Notes: a model not told the origin generated them from the letters alone. DNA of 64,000 nt from Streptomyces iconiensis (GCF_028657195.3 NZ_JANCPR020000026.1:62001-126000), one strand, 5' to 3'; positions 1 to 8,585 are shown, counted from the stretch's first letter. Made by a program: numbers and translations.

Positions 1-189
1 GCTCAACAACTGAGCCGGTGACGGCCGGCTGCGGCTGGTTTGAGGTTTGGCCCCGGGCGACTTGCCCGCCCCGTCTCCGCGGTGTGCGCCGCCGGTCCCG
101 CCCGGCTCAGGGCGGACGCCGGGAGGACCGAGGCATGGTCGCGCCGGAGCGGCGAGCCGGCCGAAGGCCAGAACCCAGGCCGGGTGTCG

Positions 190-576
190 TCAGACGAAGA
201 AGGCGTTCATCCCGGGCACGTCGGAGAGGTAGGTCTCGATGCTCGCGATCTTTCCGTCGCGCAGCCGGCAGACCGTGGCCAGGTATTCGTCCAGCACGGC
301 GTCCTCCCGGCGTGCGGTGTTGTGCAGGGAGAGCGCCATGTTCTCCCTGCTGACCAGGAGATGCAGCAGCTCGAAGTCGAGGCCGTACGAGGCGATCAGC
401 TGAGCGCGCTCCACCACTGCGTCGGCGCCTTCGGCTGTGCCGGAGATGGTGTTGTCGCCGGGCAGGGTCCAGGTGGCGTCGTCGTGCAGCAGGGCCCGGA
501 TGCCGTCCCAGTCGCCCGAGACGAGGGCCTGGTGGAAGCTGCGGCCGAGGGCGAGGTTGGTTTCGTTGGTGGACAT
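190..576 (-). CDS. SnoaL-like / NTF2-fold protein
   Basis: A 128-residue protein with the compact NTF2/SnoaL cone fold pattern: an N-terminal helix (LGRSFHQALVSGDWDGIRAL), a DDATWTLPGDN strand with the usual ligand-pocket Asp, and a C-terminal sheet (VCRLRDGKIASIETYLSD). Such proteins bind or isomerise small hydrophobic molecules; the substrate here is unknown. The ATG at 576 follows GAAGGGA. It is divergent from the TetR gene at 675, with a perfect inverted repeat in the gap, so the TetR protein probably controls it. Family assignment is good, function open. Confidence 0.8.
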   Translation of the reverse strand: MSTNETNLALGRSFHQALVSGDWDGIRALLHDDATWTLPGDNTISGTAEGADAVVERAQLIASYGLDFELLHLLVSRENMALSLHNTARREDAVLDEYLATVCRLRDGKIASIETYLSDVPGMNAFFV

Positions 577-591
577 GGCATTCCCTTCGAA

Positions 592-621
592 GCGCTAAAG
601 CGGTGATCTCCGCTTTAGCGC
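592..621. promoter_or_regulatory. Perfect 12-bp inverted repeat, probable TetR operator
   Basis: GCGCTAAAGCGG (592-603) and its exact reverse complement (610-621) flank a 6-bp spacer in the 98-bp gap between the divergent SnoaL-like and TetR genes. A half-site-like TGCTTTAAGG sits at 659-668, next to the TetR start. Position and symmetry fit an autoregulatory operator; this is inference. Confidence 0.7.
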
Positions 622-674
622 GACTGTACGCACACCGCCAGCTAAGGCGCAACTCTCTGCTTTAAGGTGGAGGG

Positions 675-1259
675 ATGAACGCTGACGCATCGACGAAGCG
701 GCCCGGAGGCCGCAGCGCCCGCGTCCGTGCCGCCGTACACAGCGCCGCGGTCGCGCTTGTGGGCGAGTTCGGCGCCGACCAGGTGACCCTTCCCGCCGTC
801 GCCGAGCGCGCCGGGGTCAACTCCAGCACCCTCTACCGGCGTTGGGGCACGCTCGCCGCGCTCCTGGCCGACGTCGCCAACCACCGCGGCGACGCCGACG
901 CGCCCCCGCTGATCGGTGACCTGCGCACCGACCTGGAGAATCAGGCGGTCTGGACGCTGGCGGAACTCTCCAGGCCCGGTGGCATCGCGTTCTTCCGCGC
1001 CGAGGTCGCGCCTGACGTCGACGAGCGGCACGAGGGACTGCGCGAGTGTCTGCGCAGGGTCAGCGAGCGCTTCCGCCCCGTCCTCGACACGGCGCGGGAG
1101 CGCGGCGACGCGCCCCCGCCCCCGTCCTTGGAACAGGTCCTGGACCGGATCGTCGCGCCGCTCTACTTTCGCGTGGTCTTCTCGATCCCCGATACGGACG
1201 AGGCATACGTCCGCGAACTCGTCGCGGGGCTCATCGGGGAGCCCCAGCTTGATCCTTGA
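675..1259 (+). CDS. TetR/AcrR family transcriptional regulator
   Basis: A 194-residue one-domain-plus-ligand-domain repressor. The N-terminal helix-turn-helix is clear at about residues 15-60 (VTLPAVAERAGVNSSTLYRRWG, split here into AVAERAGVNSSTLYRRW), with the Y-R-W recognition helix typical of the AcrR group. The C-terminal half is helical and has no recognisable ligand signature, though it resembles the TetR_C-type domains with the FFRAEV segment. The start is fixed by AGGTGGAGGG just before the ATG. It is divergent from the SnoaL-like gene and probably represses it and itself through the inverted repeat at 592-621. Confidence 0.88.
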   Translation: MNADASTKRPGGRSARVRAAVHSAAVALVGEFGADQVTLPAVAERAGVNSSTLYRRWGTLAALLADVANHRGDADAPPLIGDLRTDLENQAVWTLAELSRPGGIAFFRAEVAPDVDERHEGLRECLRRVSERFRPVLDTARERGDAPPPPSLEQVLDRIVAPLYFRVVFSIPDTDEAYVRELVAGLIGEPQLDP

Positions 1260-1587
1260 CCTTCGACCGGCTCATCGCTCCGGCGGAACGGAGCCCCGTC
1301 GCCGTTGCGGGTACCAGGCAGGCCGGCGACACGATCCCGCTGGACATCATGGACCGGGTCAACAGCAGCAAACGCCCCGTTGAGAGGAACGGCCGCACCT
1401 CACAAGCGACTTCGCGGACTTGTCCCGGTCTCCGCGCGCCTTGTCGGCGGGGGTATGGGCGTGAGTGGAGGGCGGCGTCGTACTCGGCTTCGTACTCGGG
1501 GTGGGGCCCCGCACGCGCCCTCAGCAGCAGCCCGAGCGGGGCCTGTCCGGCGGCGACGGCTCGCACGCGGGAAGACGGGAAGAGCGG

Positions 1588-1690
1588 AGAGAGCAGGGTT
1601 CGAACCTGCGTGGGGCAGGACCCCTGACCGGAGAGGGTGCGGATGCCCCGTCAGGTCAGGCGCTTTGCCCATCGTCACCGCGGTCAAGCG
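1588..1690 (-). other. tRNA-like relic or integration scar
   Basis: Read on the minus strand, a textbook T-arm is present (GCAGGTTCGAACCCTGC, 1594-1610) next to a CTCTCC acceptor-like stretch and a GGGG-TCCTG-CCCC variable-arm-like hairpin. I cannot close a matching 5' acceptor or a normal anticodon arm, so this is not an intact tRNA gene. It may be a degenerate tRNA 3' end, such as an old attachment site. The stretch 1260-1587 holds nothing else I recognise. Confidence 0.25.
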
Positions 1691-1777
1691 ACGTACACGG
1701 CCTGACGGGCCAGGGAGTCCGGCACTCGACCGCGTACTGTCCGCCCGCGGCGTGGACTGCGCGATCCGCGCGATCCG

Positions 1778-1890
1778 ATGAAGAAGTACGAGCGACTGGA
1801 GAGCGAGTTCCTCGCCAAGGGCGGGTACATCGCCGAGGCCGCCACCATTGCCGTCAGCCTGCGCCTGCCCGGCCGGGAGGCTACCGCCCC
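1778..1890 (+). pseudogene. Fragment of an ABC-F family ATPase
   Basis: The translation from 1778 reads YERLESEFLAKGGYIAEAA, which matches the conserved inter-domain segment of ABC-F ribosome-protection/ATPase proteins (the Y-x2-LE-x-EFL-x2-GGY-x-AEAA pattern). The similarity ends at LRLPGR. No Walker A or signature motif follows; the next 150 bp are G-rich low-complexity sequence. This is a short gene fossil rather than a functional gene. Confidence 0.5.
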
Positions 1891-2075
1891 GGGCGCGGGG
1901 CCGCGTGTGCGGTTGGTGGTGTGGGGGCCCGGTTGGCGGGGTGATGCGGCTGGTTGGGCTGCAGGGCCGGCGGCTACGGAACCGGGTTCGGGTCCGGGCT
2001 TGCCGGTGGGGTGGGCCCTGGCCCTGGTGCGGCGAGGTCGCGGTGCGACGGTGTGCACCAGGGCCGGGCGTTACC

Positions 2076-2309
2076 TCACTTGTAGTGCACGTCCAGGGCG
2101 TGGCCGCGGCCTTCGGCGTAGCACTCGCCGCCGTCGATCTTCCCGGCGGAGGTGAGGTCGTGCATCTTGCTCTGGCACTCGCTGTCGGTGGAGTACACGC
2201 CGTAGCGCTCCCAGCCGGGGGCGATTTCGGCGGCGTGTGCGGCGCCGGCCGTGCCTACGCCCATGGCGGTTACGGCGAGCAGGGTGAACGCGATCTTGCG
2301 GAGCTTCAT
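2076..2309 (-). CDS. Small secreted protein with two cysteines
   Basis: A 77-residue protein (80 if the in-frame ATG at 2318 is used). Residues 1-26 are a clear Sec signal peptide: charged MKLRK, hydrophobic IAFTLLAVTAMGVGTAG, and cleavage after AHA. The mature part is about 51 residues, with Cys45 and Cys63 that could form one disulphide, and a YGVYSTDSECQSKM segment. This is the usual layout of small Streptomyces exported proteins of unknown role. An imperfect GAAGAA precedes the starts. No functional partner is next to it. Confidence 0.72.
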   Translation of the reverse strand: MKLRKIAFTLLAVTAMGVGTAGAAHAAEIAPGWERYGVYSTDSECQSKMHDLTSAGKIDGGECYAEGRGHALDVHYK

Positions 2310-2456
2310 GTGGCTCATTTCTTCGGGGTTCCGGCCATGCCGGTGCGGCGGTGGTCCGCGCACCGGGGCCCTTTTCACTGGATGAAGACGATCTTCGGTT
2401 CGGATCAGTTCCATGAGTTGCCGTCGAATCCGGCCTCTGACCTGCATGTTTGCGAC

Positions 2457-2524
2457 CCCTGGCCCGACGTAACCTCCGCTTCCGCCCGGCCTTGTCCTGA
2501 CAGGGCGGGCCATAGAGAACAAGC
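2457..2524. repeat. Dispersed 68-bp repeat, copy A
   Basis: It matches 17863-17930 at 62 of 68 positions, in the same orientation, with an identical 42-bp core starting at 2468. The core contains a hairpin: CCGCCC (2482-2487) pairs with GGGCGG (2503-2508), and an inner TGTC-CT-GACA. It lies just upstream of the AraC remnant. The nature of the repeat is unknown. Confidence 0.7.
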
Positions 2525-2599
2525 GGGCTCCGCCGGTAACGCTGCCGAGACACAGCAAAGGCGCGCACCGCGTCAAGACAGGAAGACGCGACCTGCTCG

Positions 2600-2789
2600 C
2601 TCTCAGGACCGGCTGCTCACCGAACCCGACCTCAGCCCCAGAGCGATCGCGGAGGCCCTGGGCGTGTCCGTTCGCGCGCTGCACCGCGCGTTCAACCGGC
2701 ATGCCGCCGTGCCGGTCATGGAACACGTACGTGAACGGCGTCTCGAACGGGCAAGGGCGGACCATCGGAGCCGTCATTTCCGGTGCTGA
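2600..2789 (+). pseudogene. AraC-family regulator, DNA-binding domain remnant
   Basis: The frame contains LSPRAIAEALGVSVRALHRA followed by a VMEHVRERRLERARAD segment, the first helix-turn-helix and linker of an AraC/XylS domain. It breaks into HRSRHFRC and a stop before the second helix-turn-helix. No start codon or sensor domain is visible upstream; the 68-bp repeat sits there instead. A truncated fossil. The following 250 bp up to 3039 carry only promoter-like sequence for the next gene. Confidence 0.65.
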
Positions 2790-3039
2790 CCGGACCCGCT
2801 GGTCGGCCAGACGACGAGCCCTTGCGGCGGAGCGCCTTGCGGGGGGAGCACCTTGAGGCCGGCGCAGACCCGTTGAGGCCGGCGCAGACCCACCACAGCG
2901 CTGGACCTTCCCGCGGTGAAGCGCTCCGCCCGTCCTTCACCGTGTTGGCGATGCACAGAAACTTCAGTTACGATGTATAACGTTCGCACTTACCGCTAAC
3001 GGCGATGGTGTTCGTCGCCGCTACCGAAAGGATTGCCTC

Positions 3040-3999
3040 ATGGCTGCACTACCGGGTCCGCTCCACACCGTTCTGGGGGCCGGCCCTGCGGGCACCTCCG
3101 TCGCCCTGGAGCTCGCGCGCCGCGGGCACGCGGTCCGGCTGGTCGACCGTGCCGGATCCGGTGAGCCGCTGGACGGCGTCGAGCGGCTCGCCGGGGACGT
3201 CGGCACGGTGGAGGGGGCGCTCGCCGCGATCGAGGACGCGGACGTCGTCTACCACTGCGTCAACGTCGCCTATCACCTCCAGGTCGATGTCATGCCCGGC
3301 ATCCAGGAGGCGGTTCTGGGCGCGGTGGCGCGCACCGGCGCGCGCCTGGTCGTCCTGGACACGGTGTATCCCTACGGCGAGACGCACGGCGAGGTCATGA
3401 CGGAGGACACTCCGTGGCGGGCGACCACGGCGAAGGGCAGGATGCGTGCCGCGCTGGACGAGAACTACCTCGCCGCGCACAAGGAGGGCCGTGCGAAGGT
3501 CGTGCTGGGCCGCTCGGCGGACTTCGTCGGCCCCCGGGTGCTGAACTCCACGCTGGGCGGGGCCGTCTTCCCGGCCGCGCTCACCGGCGGCGAGGTTCTG
3601 GCGCTCGGCGACATCGACCTGGCGCACAGCTACACCAACATCCTCGACGTGGCCCGAGGCCTGGCCGTACTCGGCGAGAACCCCTCAGGAGACGGCCGGG
3701 CCTGGCACCTGCCCACCGCCCCCGCTCGTACGACGCGCGAGATCCTCACCGCGCTGGGCGAGCTGGTGGGCCACCCGCTCCGGATCGGAACGATGGACGA
3801 GCCGCGCGCCTTCGGGCCGTTCGACGAGACGTTCATGAACTCCTACGCCGAGCTGTTCTACCAGCACACCGAGCCGCAGATCATGGACTCCACCGCCTTC
3901 CAGCGGGAGTTCGGTGTCGAACCCACCCCGATCGAGACCACTCTGAAGCAGACCCTGGAGTGGTACCGAGGCTTCCTCGCCTCCACGGCGAAGGGCTGA
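3040..3999 (+). CDS. NAD(P)-dependent epimerase/dehydratase-type protein (extended SDR, atypical)
   Basis: 319 residues. The N-terminal Rossmann motif is VLGAGPAGTSVALELARRGH (GxGxxG with G-A-G-P-A-G), followed by an acidic NAD-site residue region LVDR. The active-site region reads LDTVYPYGETHG, close to the YxxxK-type segment of extended SDRs but without a clean YxxxK. The C-terminal half has the sugar-epimerase-like substrate domain (HSYTNILDVARGLAVLGE). The ATG follows GAAAGGA. A TetR gene on the same strand starts 144 bp downstream, suggesting a regulator-enzyme pair. Substrate unknown. Confidence 0.8.
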   Translation: MAALPGPLHTVLGAGPAGTSVALELARRGHAVRLVDRAGSGEPLDGVERLAGDVGTVEGALAAIEDADVVYHCVNVAYHLQVDVMPGIQEAVLGAVARTGARLVVLDTVYPYGETHGEVMTEDTPWRATTAKGRMRAALDENYLAAHKEGRAKVVLGRSADFVGPRVLNSTLGGAVFPAALTGGEVLALGDIDLAHSYTNILDVARGLAVLGENPSGDGRAWHLPTAPARTTREILTALGELVGHPLRIGTMDEPRAFGPFDETFMNSYAELFYQHTEPQIMDSTAFQREFGVEPTPIETTLKQTLEWYRGFLASTAKG

Positions 4000-4143
4000 C
4001 CCGCAGGTCATACGCGTTCGGCGGCAGCCCTCACCCGAAGAGGACCGGGAGAGGGTTTCGCTCTGTCGCAGCAGCGATACGGTCACGCATACGATATGAG
4101 CTGAACCATGCGATCCGGCGCGAACAACGACAGGAGGCGGGGA

Positions 4144-4851
4144 ATGACAGCCCGTGCGGACAGTCCGCGTGCGCGGTACCGGGAGCAGACTCGCTCCGAG
4201 ATCAAGGAAGTGGCCGTAAGGCAGCTCGCCGCCGGCGGCGTCGAGGGCGTGGCGCTCCTGCGGATCGCGAAGGAGATCGGGACGTCCGGCCCGGCGCTCT
4301 ACCGCTACTTCGCCAGCCGCGACGACCTGCTGGCGGAGCTGGTGATCGACGCCTATCAGGGCGCGGCAGCAGCCGTCCACGCGGTGAACACCGAAGGCGG
4401 CGGGCGGGCCGCGCTCCACGCCCTGACCAGCGCCTACCGAGTATGGGCCGTCGCCCAGCCACACCTGTACCTGCTCATCCAGGGCACCCCGGTGGCCGGC
4501 TTCACGGCGCCGGCCGAGACCGTACTGAAGGCGCGCTCCGTCCTGGGCCCTTTCCTGTCCGTCTTCACCGAGGGTCGGCCACTGGCCTCCGTGGACCCGC
4601 TCCTCACGCAGCTGCGGGTGTGGTTGCGCGAGGAGCCCGAGGTGGCGGCCTGGGTCGAGCAGTGGACGGGCCAGGACGCCGACGGCTTTGCCGCGGCCAA
4701 CGCGCTGACCGGGGCCGTGATGACCTGGCCCCAGATGCACGGCACGGTCAGCCTGGAGATCACAGGCCAGTTCACCGGCATGGGACACGACCCCGCCACC
4801 CTGCTCAACGTCCAGACGGCACTCTTGGCCGACACCTTTCAACTCCCCTGA
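4144..4851 (+). CDS. TetR/AcrR family regulator with WHG-type C-terminal domain
   Basis: 235 residues from the ATG at 4144, chosen because AGGAGGCGGGGA sits directly before it; an in-frame ATG at 4108 has no such site. The helix-turn-helix is LLRIAKEIGTSGPALYRYFA. The C-terminal half has the TetR_C_33/WHG pattern: AYRVWAVAQPHLYLLIQGTP, then a helical bundle with the MTWPQMHG segment. It follows the epimerase-like gene and probably regulates it; the ATACG-containing gap at 4078-4098 could hold the operator, but I see no perfect repeat. Confidence 0.85.
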   Translation: MTARADSPRARYREQTRSEIKEVAVRQLAAGGVEGVALLRIAKEIGTSGPALYRYFASRDDLLAELVIDAYQGAAAAVHAVNTEGGGRAALHALTSAYRVWAVAQPHLYLLIQGTPVAGFTAPAETVLKARSVLGPFLSVFTEGRPLASVDPLLTQLRVWLREEPEVAAWVEQWTGQDADGFAAANALTGAVMTWPQMHGTVSLEITGQFTGMGHDPATLLNVQTALLADTFQLP

Positions 4852-4939
4852 CCGCCAGAGCACTTTCCCCGCCGTGTCACCGCAGCGCGGGCAGCCCAGC
4901 CGACACCCGGTGCCGCTGTCCGCGCTGCGGACGTGTCAT

Positions 4940-5130
4940 GCAACGGCCCACATGCTCAGCCGGCACCAGCCCAATCGCCGTCGCCACCGGCGTCGTCAAC
5001 ATCTGGTCCAACGCTCGGCCGCCGTCGCCGAGTCCTACCACCGGGCCACCGGCCCATACCCCGGCCGCTTCCTGCTCGACCTCGGGGTCGGTCACCGGGA
5101 GGCCGTGGCCGCGTACCGCTCACCCTGCGC
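4940..5130 (+). pseudogene. LLM-class F420-dependent oxidoreductase fragment, frameshifted
   Basis: One frame gives SPIAVATGVVNIWS; after a shift another frame gives VAESYHRATGPYPGRFLLD and LGVGHREAVAAYRSP. Together these are the conserved ATGVVNIW and GRFLLGLGVGHP elements of the TIGR03620-type luciferase-like F420 oxidoreductases. Only about 60 of roughly 290 residues remain. The stretch 4852-5295 holds nothing else. Confidence 0.6.
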
Positions 5131-5295
5131 ACCCGACCGCCCTGGCGGTCGGGTGCCCCCGTGTCAGCGCTGCTTGCCCCCGTGTCACGTGAGCGCACCC
5201 GGCGCGGCCGGCCCTGGCGGCGCGGGCCCGGTCATCATCAACGCATTCCATGGCCGGGCCCCGACCCATCTGCCGCCTCCCACCCTCGTCAGCCG

Positions 5296-6072
5296 TCAGT
5301 TGGCCGTCCAACCGCCGTCCACGGCCAGCGCCGACCCCGTGGCGAAGGAAGCGCGGTCGCTGCACAGCCACAGGGCCGCCTCGGCGATCTCGGCGGGATC
5401 TGCCATGCGCTTCTGCATCTGACGGGCGACGAACGCCGTCCCCAACTCCGGGTAGGTATCCACCGCTTGGTCGATCATCTCCGTGCGGGTGGTGCCGACG
5501 ACGAGTGTGTTGATGCGAATGTCGTGTGCCGCGTACTCGGCCGCTGCGGCTCTGGTCATACCGAGTACCGCGTGCTTCGCGGCGGTGTAGGGCACGGGGG
5601 CTCCGGTGGCCCCCATGGTGCCGCGGTGCTGGACGTGTTGACGATCGCGCCCTTGCCGGCTTCGAGCATCACCGGGATCTGGGAGCGCAGACAGTTCCAG
5701 GTGCCGTTGACGTTGACGGCCATCGTGCGGTCGAAGACGGCCTGGTCGAGCTCATGCATCGGGGACAGGTCCTCGCCGGAGAAGCCCGCGTTGTTGAATG
5801 CCGCGTCCAGGGGAGCCGAAGTGCTCACGGGCCGCGTCCACGGCGCGCTGTACGTCCTCGGGGACCGCGACGTCGCCCCTGCTGACCGCTGCCCGGCCGC
5901 CCGAGTCGGTCATCTCCCGAGCCAGTTGGTTCAGTACGTCCTCGCGGCGGGCCATCAGGAGAACCGCAGCGCCCTCGGCGGCGAACAGGCGAGCGGCTGC
6001 CTCTCCGACACCGCTCGACGCACCCGTGTTCATGACGGTTTTACCGGCCAGGATTCCCTTCGTGTCCCTCAT
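5296..6072 (-). pseudogene. Short-chain dehydrogenase with two compensating frameshifts
   Basis: The SDR reads through three frames. MRDTKGILAGKTVMNTGASS gives the TGxxxGxG cofactor motif (TGASSGVG); next come the NNAG motif and SSTAAPWG; then YTAAK (YxxxK) through GSALAVDGGWTAN. The first junction, near 5813, is resolved by removing one base from a C4 run. The second, near 5617, needs one added base in a G5 run. The two shifts cancel. With both corrected it is a full-length classical SDR of about 258 residues. It is either a recent pseudogene or carries two base-calling errors in homopolymers. Confidence 0.8.
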
Positions 6073-6361
6073 GCGGCGATCAAACCCCCTGGTGATCATG
6101 GAACGCACCCGCCCCTGGACCTGTCCGGCGGCGCCAGGCGTTGAGGGGGCGGCCCCGGCGGTGGTTCGGGTCGGCAGGGCGTTGGCGGCGAAGGCCGACA
6201 CCAGGTCCGTGTTGGTGAAGTCGGGGCGGGAAGTGGCGGCTTGGTGTGTCCGCCCGACCGCGCCCTGAGAGCGAAGGCGAAACCGGTGGGCGGATGTCTT
6301 TGCTGTGCCAGCGATGCGACGCCGGGGCGGGCGTGCCGGGTGCTGTCCGCACGGCGCGGCA

Positions 6362-6408
6362 GCGATCACCTTCCGGGCCGGTTCAAAAACGGCGCGGAAG
6401 GTGATCGC
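6362..6408 (-). terminator. Strong hairpin terminator after the Dabb gene
   Basis: GCGATCACCTTCCG (6362-6375) pairs perfectly with CGGAAGGTGATCGC (6395-6408), and an inner GCCG/CGGC pair closes a 9-nt loop after one mismatch. It lies about 105 bp beyond the stop of the minus-strand Dabb gene. No long U tract follows, as is common in Streptomyces. Nothing else is recognisable in 6073-6514. Confidence 0.7.
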
Positions 6409-6514
6409 GGGGGCCACAGGGCCTGAGGCAAGAGCGCCGCCCTGAAGCGGTGGCGACGCCGGGAGGCGGGGCGCGGCGGTGACAGTCCGCCGCGCCCCGC
6501 CTCCCGGACGGGCG

Positions 6515-6931
6515 TCAGGCTGCGTGGGGGCCGGGGGCGGCGCTGCCTTCGTACTGGTTGATGTTGGAGACGAGTTCGGTGAGGCCGGGGTCGGCGTCGA
6601 AGCGGCGCTGGTGCAGCTCGGCGATCTTGTCGCCGGATTCGGGGTCGGGGTCGTCGGTGATGTCGAAGGAGACGAACTTGTCGACCAGCGGCAGCCCGAT
6701 CTCGTCGGTGCGGCGGTGGGCGGGGTGGATGAGGTATTCCCAGTAGCCCTCCAGGTCGTCTATCTGGAAGGTGGCGCCCCACTCGTACCCGCCGCCGTGG
6801 TCGCGGCCGACGAGGAAGGAGCGTACGGAGGGGATGACCTCGCCCTGGTTGCGCAGGCTGGCGAGGGCGTCTTCGAGCTGTGCCGGCGTCGTGCCGGGCC
6901 TGGTGGTGAAGCGGACACAGTGGTGGATCAT
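6515..6931 (-). CDS. Dabb (stress-responsive alpha/beta-barrel) domain protein
   Basis: 138 residues starting MIHHCVRFTTRPGT, the characteristic first strand of Dabb ferredoxin-like dimers, with the LRNQGEVIPSVRSFLVGRD helix-strand unit and the HPAHRRTDEIGLPLVDKFVS segment. Such proteins act as cyclases, lyases or small-molecule binders. The ATG at 6931 overlaps the stop of the MFS gene by 4 bp (ATGA), and AAGGGAG precedes it, so translation is coupled. As the last gene of the exporter operon, it may bind or modify the exported compound. Confidence 0.82.
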   Translation of the reverse strand: MIHHCVRFTTRPGTTPAQLEDALASLRNQGEVIPSVRSFLVGRDHGGGYEWGATFQIDDLEGYWEYLIHPAHRRTDEIGLPLVDKFVSFDITDDPDPESGDKIAELHQRRFDADPGLTELVSNINQYEGSAAPGPHAA

Positions 6932-8226
6932 TGAGGTGCTCCCTTTCCGGAGTTCATTTCTGTGGTTGATGTGGTTGATGTGTGGCGGGCCCCTGTCCCG
7001 GCCACGCGGGTTCGGCGGGCCAGGCTGGTCACGAGGCCGACCAGGGCCGCCCCGGCAGCCATCGCCACTCCCGTCCACGCGAACGCGCCCGCGAGGCCGG
7101 CCGCGTGGATGAGGGGTTGGAGGGCCAGTGGCGAGAGGAACTGTCCGAGGAAGATTCCCGTGACGAGCCCGCTGAGGACTCGTCCACGCCGCCCCTCGGG
7201 GGCGAGTTCGCTCAGGCGCAGGTTGAGGTTGGGTACGACGAGCCCGACTCCCGTACCGCCGACGAGCATCCCGGCCAGAACCTGGACGACCGTGCCGGCC
7301 GCCCCGACCAGCAGCCAGCCGGTGCCCAGCAGCGCGATGCTGACGGCGGTGATCGCGGTGGTGGCCAGCCGCCGTCGCAGGTACGGGAAGGCCAGCGCGC
7401 CGAACGTCCCGGACAGCGTGCTCCCGGCGACCACCGCGCCGACGACGCCGGGGCTGCTGCCGAAGTCCTGCAGCAGGAACGGTAGTTGGGTGGGTCCCAT
7501 GTAGAACGCGAGCGTCGCGACGAGCGCCAGCGCGTACACACCGGCGATGCGGCCCGCCCCGCTGCGCCGCGGAGGCTGCCCGAGCGGCGGGGGCTCCCCG
7601 GCCCCAGGACCTGCGTCGCGCGCTCCCCGCGGCGCCTCCCGCAGAGCGGTGAACGCGAGGACTGCGACGGCGGCCGATACGGCGTACAGCCAGAACGGCG
7701 CACGCCAGTCGACCCCGGCCAGGACTCCGCCCAGCGGCAGGAAGACGACGCCGCCCAGGCTCGCGAACGCCTGCTGCAACCCGAGGAACGAGGCCCGTCG
7801 CGCCCCCTCGAACCAGTCGGTGATGGTCGCGCTGACCGCCGTCATGATCCCGCCCACCGCGACGCCGAGCAGCGCCCGCGTGGCGAGCAGCACGTACAGG
7901 TCGGTGGCGAAGAATCCGGCCGTGCCGCTGACGGCGTACAGCACGAGGCCGGACACCAGCAGTGAACGTCGCCCGAGACGGTCGGCGATCAGCCCGGACA
8001 CCGGCGCGCTGACGGCGATGGCGAGCGAGGTGATGGTCACCACGAAGCGGACGAGGAGCCCCCCGCCTGGTGCTTCGGCGAACTCCTCGCTCATCGCGGG
8101 CAGTCCGGGCGCGATGATCGCCGCGGCCATGAGCGTCAGCGTGGCCGAGGCCAGTACGGCGGCGCGGGCCGCGCGTGTCGGTGGTGCCTGCCGCGCCGGG
8201 ACGGGCTGCGCCGTGCTGAGGGTCAT
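6928..8226 (-). CDS. MFS transporter, 12-helix drug-efflux type
   Basis: 432 residues with about 12 hydrophobic segments. The cytoplasmic loop 2-3 signature is present as GLIADRLGRRSLLVSG, and an antiporter-like GGVVFLPLGGVLAG stretch lies in helix 5. A long basic/Pro-rich loop (about 195-225) separates the halves. The ATG at 8226 has AAGGAGG six bases upstream; an in-frame GTG at 8232 would overlap that site. A 37-aa membrane peptide gene lies just upstream and the Dabb gene overlaps downstream. Probably a drug or metabolite exporter controlled by the TetR at 8586-9155. Confidence 0.88.
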   Translation of the reverse strand: MTLSTAQPVPARQAPPTRAARAAVLASATLTLMAAAIIAPGLPAMSEEFAEAPGGGLLVRFVVTITSLAIAVSAPVSGLIADRLGRRSLLVSGLVLYAVSGTAGFFATDLYVLLATRALLGVAVGGIMTAVSATITDWFEGARRASFLGLQQAFASLGGVVFLPLGGVLAGVDWRAPFWLYAVSAAVAVLAFTALREAPRGARDAGPGAGEPPPLGQPPRRSGAGRIAGVYALALVATLAFYMGPTQLPFLLQDFGSSPGVVGAVVAGSTLSGTFGALAFPYLRRRLATTAITAVSIALLGTGWLLVGAAGTVVQVLAGMLVGGTGVGLVVPNLNLRLSELAPEGRRGRVLSGLVTGIFLGQFLSPLALQPLIHAAGLAGAFAWTGVAMAAGAALVGLVTSLARRTRVAGTGARHTSTTSTTEMNSGKGAPQ

Positions 8227-8260
8227 GGCCACCCTCCTTTCGCGAACGAGTCGTCGGCGG

Positions 8261-8374
8261 TCAGTTCCAGAGCGTGACCATGAAGGCCAGCGCGAGCAGC
8301 AGGATGGTCAGCGTGGCCTTCCAGGCGAGCCGTTCCGCGCTCGAAGCGGGGGTGGCGGTGGTGATGGGTGGCAT
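8261..8374 (-). CDS. 37-aa single-helix membrane peptide
   Basis: A short gene with an excellent ribosome site (AAGGAGG then gaccgac, ATG at 8374). The peptide has a polar N-terminus (MPPITTATPASSAERLAW) and one hydrophobic helix (ATLTILLLALAFMVTLWN). It ends 34 bp before the MFS start and lies directly downstream of the operator at 8401-8418, so it is the first gene of the exporter operon. It may be an accessory subunit of the transporter; I know of no family for it. Confidence 0.65.
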   Translation of the reverse strand: MPPITTATPASSAERLAWKATLTILLLALAFMVTLWN

Positions 8375-8400
8375 GTCGGTCCTCCTTGGGTTCAGGTCTA

Positions 8401-8418
8401 TGTGTGGTTAACCACTCA
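8401..8418. promoter_or_regulatory. TetR operator in front of the exporter operon
   Basis: TGTGTGGTTAACCACTCA is an almost perfect palindrome built on GTGGTTAACCAC. It shares 14 of 18 positions with the site at 9157-9174 in front of the TetR gene, so one regulator probably binds both. Confidence 0.7.
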
Positions 8419-8463
8419 CTCTCGCGGTCAAAAAAAGGAGCCGCGGAGATCGTGGCGCGGCGC

Positions 8464-8547
8464 TCAGCGCCACATCATGAACAGCGCTGCGTCCAGTACG
8501 GCCAGCGGAACGAGTGCGGCCCAACGGGCCGCGACGGTGCGGTGCAT
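8464..8547 (-). CDS. 27-aa membrane peptide
   Basis: The ATG at 8547 is preceded by GAGGAGGTGATCTC, a near-perfect anti-16S match. The 27-residue product (MHRTVAARWAALVPLAVLDA then ALFMMWR) has two arginines and one short hydrophobic helix. It starts 38 bp after the TetR stop, so it is probably co-transcribed with the regulator, separate from the 37-aa peptide across the operator. Function unknown. The strong ribosome site is the main evidence that it is real. Confidence 0.6.
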   Translation of the reverse strand: MHRTVAARWAALVPLAVLDAALFMMWR

Positions 8548-8585
8548 GAGATCACCTCCTCTCTGCGTCGATCGGCTACGGGATC

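Noticed and set aside
3414..5192. A 592-codon plus-strand frame
   Set aside because: It overlaps the epimerase and TetR genes in another frame and has no family content except the short LLM fossil near its end.
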